The translations under genes and the position numbers were made by a program. Under the pieces are notes generated by a model. It saw nothing but the letters and a program-made list of their open reading frames with translations, was not told the origin of the DNA and made no database searches. This document shows positions 41,861-43,385 of a DNA stretch of 43,385 nucleotides, piece by piece. Positions within the stretch are counted from its first letter, which is position 1. Each line of letters begins with the position of its first letter. This stretch comes from Sulfurimonas sp. (lineage in GTDB: Bacteria; Campylobacterota; Campylobacteria; Campylobacterales; Sulfurimonadaceae), in the NCBI RefSeq assembly GCF_023229105.1, contig NZ_JALNZY010000009.1:1-43385 (forward strand), read 5' to 3'.

Positions 41861-43385
41861 ACTAGTAGATTTAGTTATGCCTATTTGGGCATTTATATTT
41901 TTAGGCTCTATTGTAGTAGGGGTTATCTATGGGGCTCAGATGTTGGGCTTTTCACTCTTAGACTCTACGCTTTTAAATGCTTCGACTACTCGTTCTCTGC
42001 ATATTACGCTAATGCTTTATGGTCCCATAATGCTTGCTTTGTCGCTGCTTCCTTTTGCACTTTTTGCAAAAGATAAGCTTGATTTAAGCCAAGCTGTAGA
42101 GCCGCTTAAAAACTACTTTTTATTGTGGCATCTATTTCTTTTTATGGCTGTTGTCTCTATTTTACTCGGAGTTCAAAGGGGCTTGCCTTTTTATGATTTT
42201 GCTTATGAGTTAAATTTTATACTTGTGGCTTCTGGAATTTTTTATATAGTTGCCATATTTAAAACAATAAAGCATTATAAGATTACGCCGTTATGGGTAA
42301 AAGTCTCCAAAACGCTTCTGTTTGTTGCTCCTATATCGCTTCTTGTTCTAATGAACCCCACTTTCGGACAGGTTGAAAAAACATTAATCGGACCTCATGG
42401 AGACAATACTCTAGGGATGAGTTTTACGCTTATTCCGCTTTTTTATCTTATGATAAAGCTACACGCAAAAGAGAGTTTTACCCCAAAATGGCATCTTTTT
42501 TGGATAATTCCGCTTGCCGGATATGCGCTCTCTGTGGGTACTCGAATATTTAGAGGGGAACTCTCGTACGGGGAGGAGTGGGTTTATCAATGGTTGACAT
42601 TTGCCTATGCTCCGCTTTTGATTAAGTGGTGCAGAGATGCAGAGATAACTTTTAAACAGACACCTTATCTTGTAATCTCCATCTGGGCGTTTTTGTTTGT
42701 AATGATTCAGGGAAATATACTGTTTATTCCCGAGATACGCTGGCCATTTCACAGAAATGATTTGATTGTCGCTCATGCTCATGTTGCCATCGGACTAGGT
42801 ATATTTTTTATGTCACTTAGCATCTTGAAGTATTTTTACAAATTGCCGGATAAGTTTATGTACTTTTGGCTTTTTGTTATAGGAGTTATCTTTGTAGCGC
42901 TCTCACTTGCAGGCTTTGATGAAGCGGGAGTTTTCGCAGTTGATGTAATATCTATGTGGTGGATTCGCCTCTTTGGCGGAGTAGTGGCAGTTGGGGGTCT
43001 AATTTATTTTATTATAAAAAAGATAAAAATTCCAAAGCCTTCTTTGCTTGAGTTGTATCATATAAACGGCTTTATGTCAGATGGTTTGGGTGCACTTTTA
43101 CTCTTTATCTCTGCGCCTGTGCTGTTTGAGTTTTTAGGGTTATACTTCACTCCGTACTACTACCTTGTTTTTGGTTTTATGGGTTTTGTTGGTATTTTAC
43201 ATCTGGCTGGAATAACCAAAGAGGCACATTTTTTGGCATACTGCACCTCTATCGCCCGCCTGATTACAGGCACCATCTTTTTCTCTCTATTTTATTTAGG
43301 GACAATAGACGCTCTGGGACTTATTGTAGGTTTTTATGATATTTTTTATGCTCTTATATACCTTGTTTTTAGAAGCCGCCTATGA
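41844..43385 (+). CDS. heme-copper oxidase subunit I-like membrane protein lacking CuB ligands
   Basis: 513 residues, about 14 membrane helices; the stop codon is the last triplet of the window. By eye it aligns with CcoN/NorB. H53 in TM2 (RSLHITLMLYGP) is the low-spin heme ligand position. H311 and H313 (AHAHVAIGLG) fit the CcoN GHVHSGALGW ligands for high- and low-spin heme. The CuB positions are changed. YGHNAVG reads HGDNTLG (D187), and the GPHHLHY pair reads TRIFRGE. An extra C-terminal part (400-513) adds about four helices unlike CcoN. It may be a diheme electron carrier or sensor. Translation overlaps the ABC ATPase gene. Confidence 0.55.
   Translation: MDKFYKLVDLVMPIWAFIFLGSIVVGVIYGAQMLGFSLLDSTLLNASTTRSLHITLMLYGPIMLALSLLPFALFAKDKLDLSQAVEPLKNYFLLWHLFLFMAVVSILLGVQRGLPFYDFAYELNFILVASGIFYIVAIFKTIKHYKITPLWVKVSKTLLFVAPISLLVLMNPTFGQVEKTLIGPHGDNTLGMSFTLIPLFYLMIKLHAKESFTPKWHLFWIIPLAGYALSVGTRIFRGELSYGEEWVYQWLTFAYAPLLIKWCRDAEITFKQTPYLVISIWAFLFVMIQGNILFIPEIRWPFHRNDLIVAHAHVAIGLGIFFMSLSILKYFYKLPDKFMYFWLFVIGVIFVALSLAGFDEAGVFAVDVISMWWIRLFGGVVAVGGLIYFIIKKIKIPKPSLLELYHINGFMSDGLGALLLFISAPVLFEFLGLYFTPYYYLVFGFMGFVGILHLAGITKEAHFLAYCTSIARLITGTIFFSLFYLGTIDALGLIVGFYDIFYALIYLVFRSRL

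Noticed and set aside
1..43385. CRISPR array, insertion sequence, prophage or integrative element
   Set aside because: No evenly spaced repeats, transposase, integrase or terminal repeats were seen; the content is core-type throughout.

Overview
The window looks like chromosomal DNA from a Campylobacterota (epsilonproteobacterial) chemolithotroph, most like Sulfurimonas. This rests on base composition (AT-rich, heavy use of TTT/AAA/ATA codons), very tight gene packing with ATGA/GTGA overlaps, and gene content: a FqrB-like flavodoxin:quinone reductase, a GluRS1-type gltX, a topA/bioB neighbourhood, an FlhX-type FlhB C-terminal homologue and a DbpA-like helicase. There is no rRNA, CRISPR array, insertion sequence or prophage. 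It reads as ordinary core chromosome with several lineage-specific genes. No gene-free stretch exceeds 300 bases.

Layout. 1-2090 (minus): 5' part of tex with an apparent AUU start, preceded by a DUF234-domain protein. 2207-2282: tRNA-Arg(CCU). 2344-4166 (plus): a FliK-like protein translationally coupled to FlhX. 4163-5639 (minus): a small hypothetical and rmuC. 5789-8649 (plus): YwbE-like protein, DbpA-like helicase, YgjP-like metallopeptidase, PAS/degenerate-GGDEF protein. 8646-14502 (minus): CHASE-PAS-GGDEF diguanylate cyclase, ABC-F ATPase, RBBP9-like hydrolase, gltX. 14605-16431 (plus): SurA-like chaperone, dCMP deaminase, IscU/NifU-like protein without cluster ligands. 16428-16781 (minus): arsC. 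16850-17305 (plus): small membrane protein.

17319-25922 is the most coherent block. A CymR-like Rrf2 regulator and a DUF4395 membrane protein run leftward. A second DUF4395 gene starts a rightward assimilatory sulfate reduction operon: cysK, DUF2061 membrane protein, cysH (4Fe-4S type), cysD, cysN, siroheme sulfite reductase and a cysteine desulfurase-like enzyme. Good sigma70-type promoters face outward from the shared 233-bp intergenic region. Sulfate would be activated to APS by CysDN, reduced by CysH without APS kinase, reduced to sulfide and fixed into cysteine by CysK. No recognised sulfate permease is present, so the three small membrane proteins are candidates for a transport or redox role.

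25981-28239 (plus): upp, a methyltransferase, beta-carbonic anhydrase. 28236-30640 (minus): asnB and an overlapping methyltransferase. 30777-31730 (plus): fqrB-like. 31747-37350 (minus): a tight chain topA - phosphodiesterase - bioB - antiporter - two exported proteins, the last thioredoxin-like. 37527-38117 (minus): SYLF protein. 38269-39656 (plus): DUF3313 lipoprotein and metallophosphoesterase. 39700-43385 (plus): exported protein, FtsX/MacB-type permease, LolD-like ATPase and a large membrane protein. By eye the last is a heme-copper oxidase subunit I relative that keeps the heme ligands but lacks the CuB ligands. This final cluster is the best candidate for an undescribed system.
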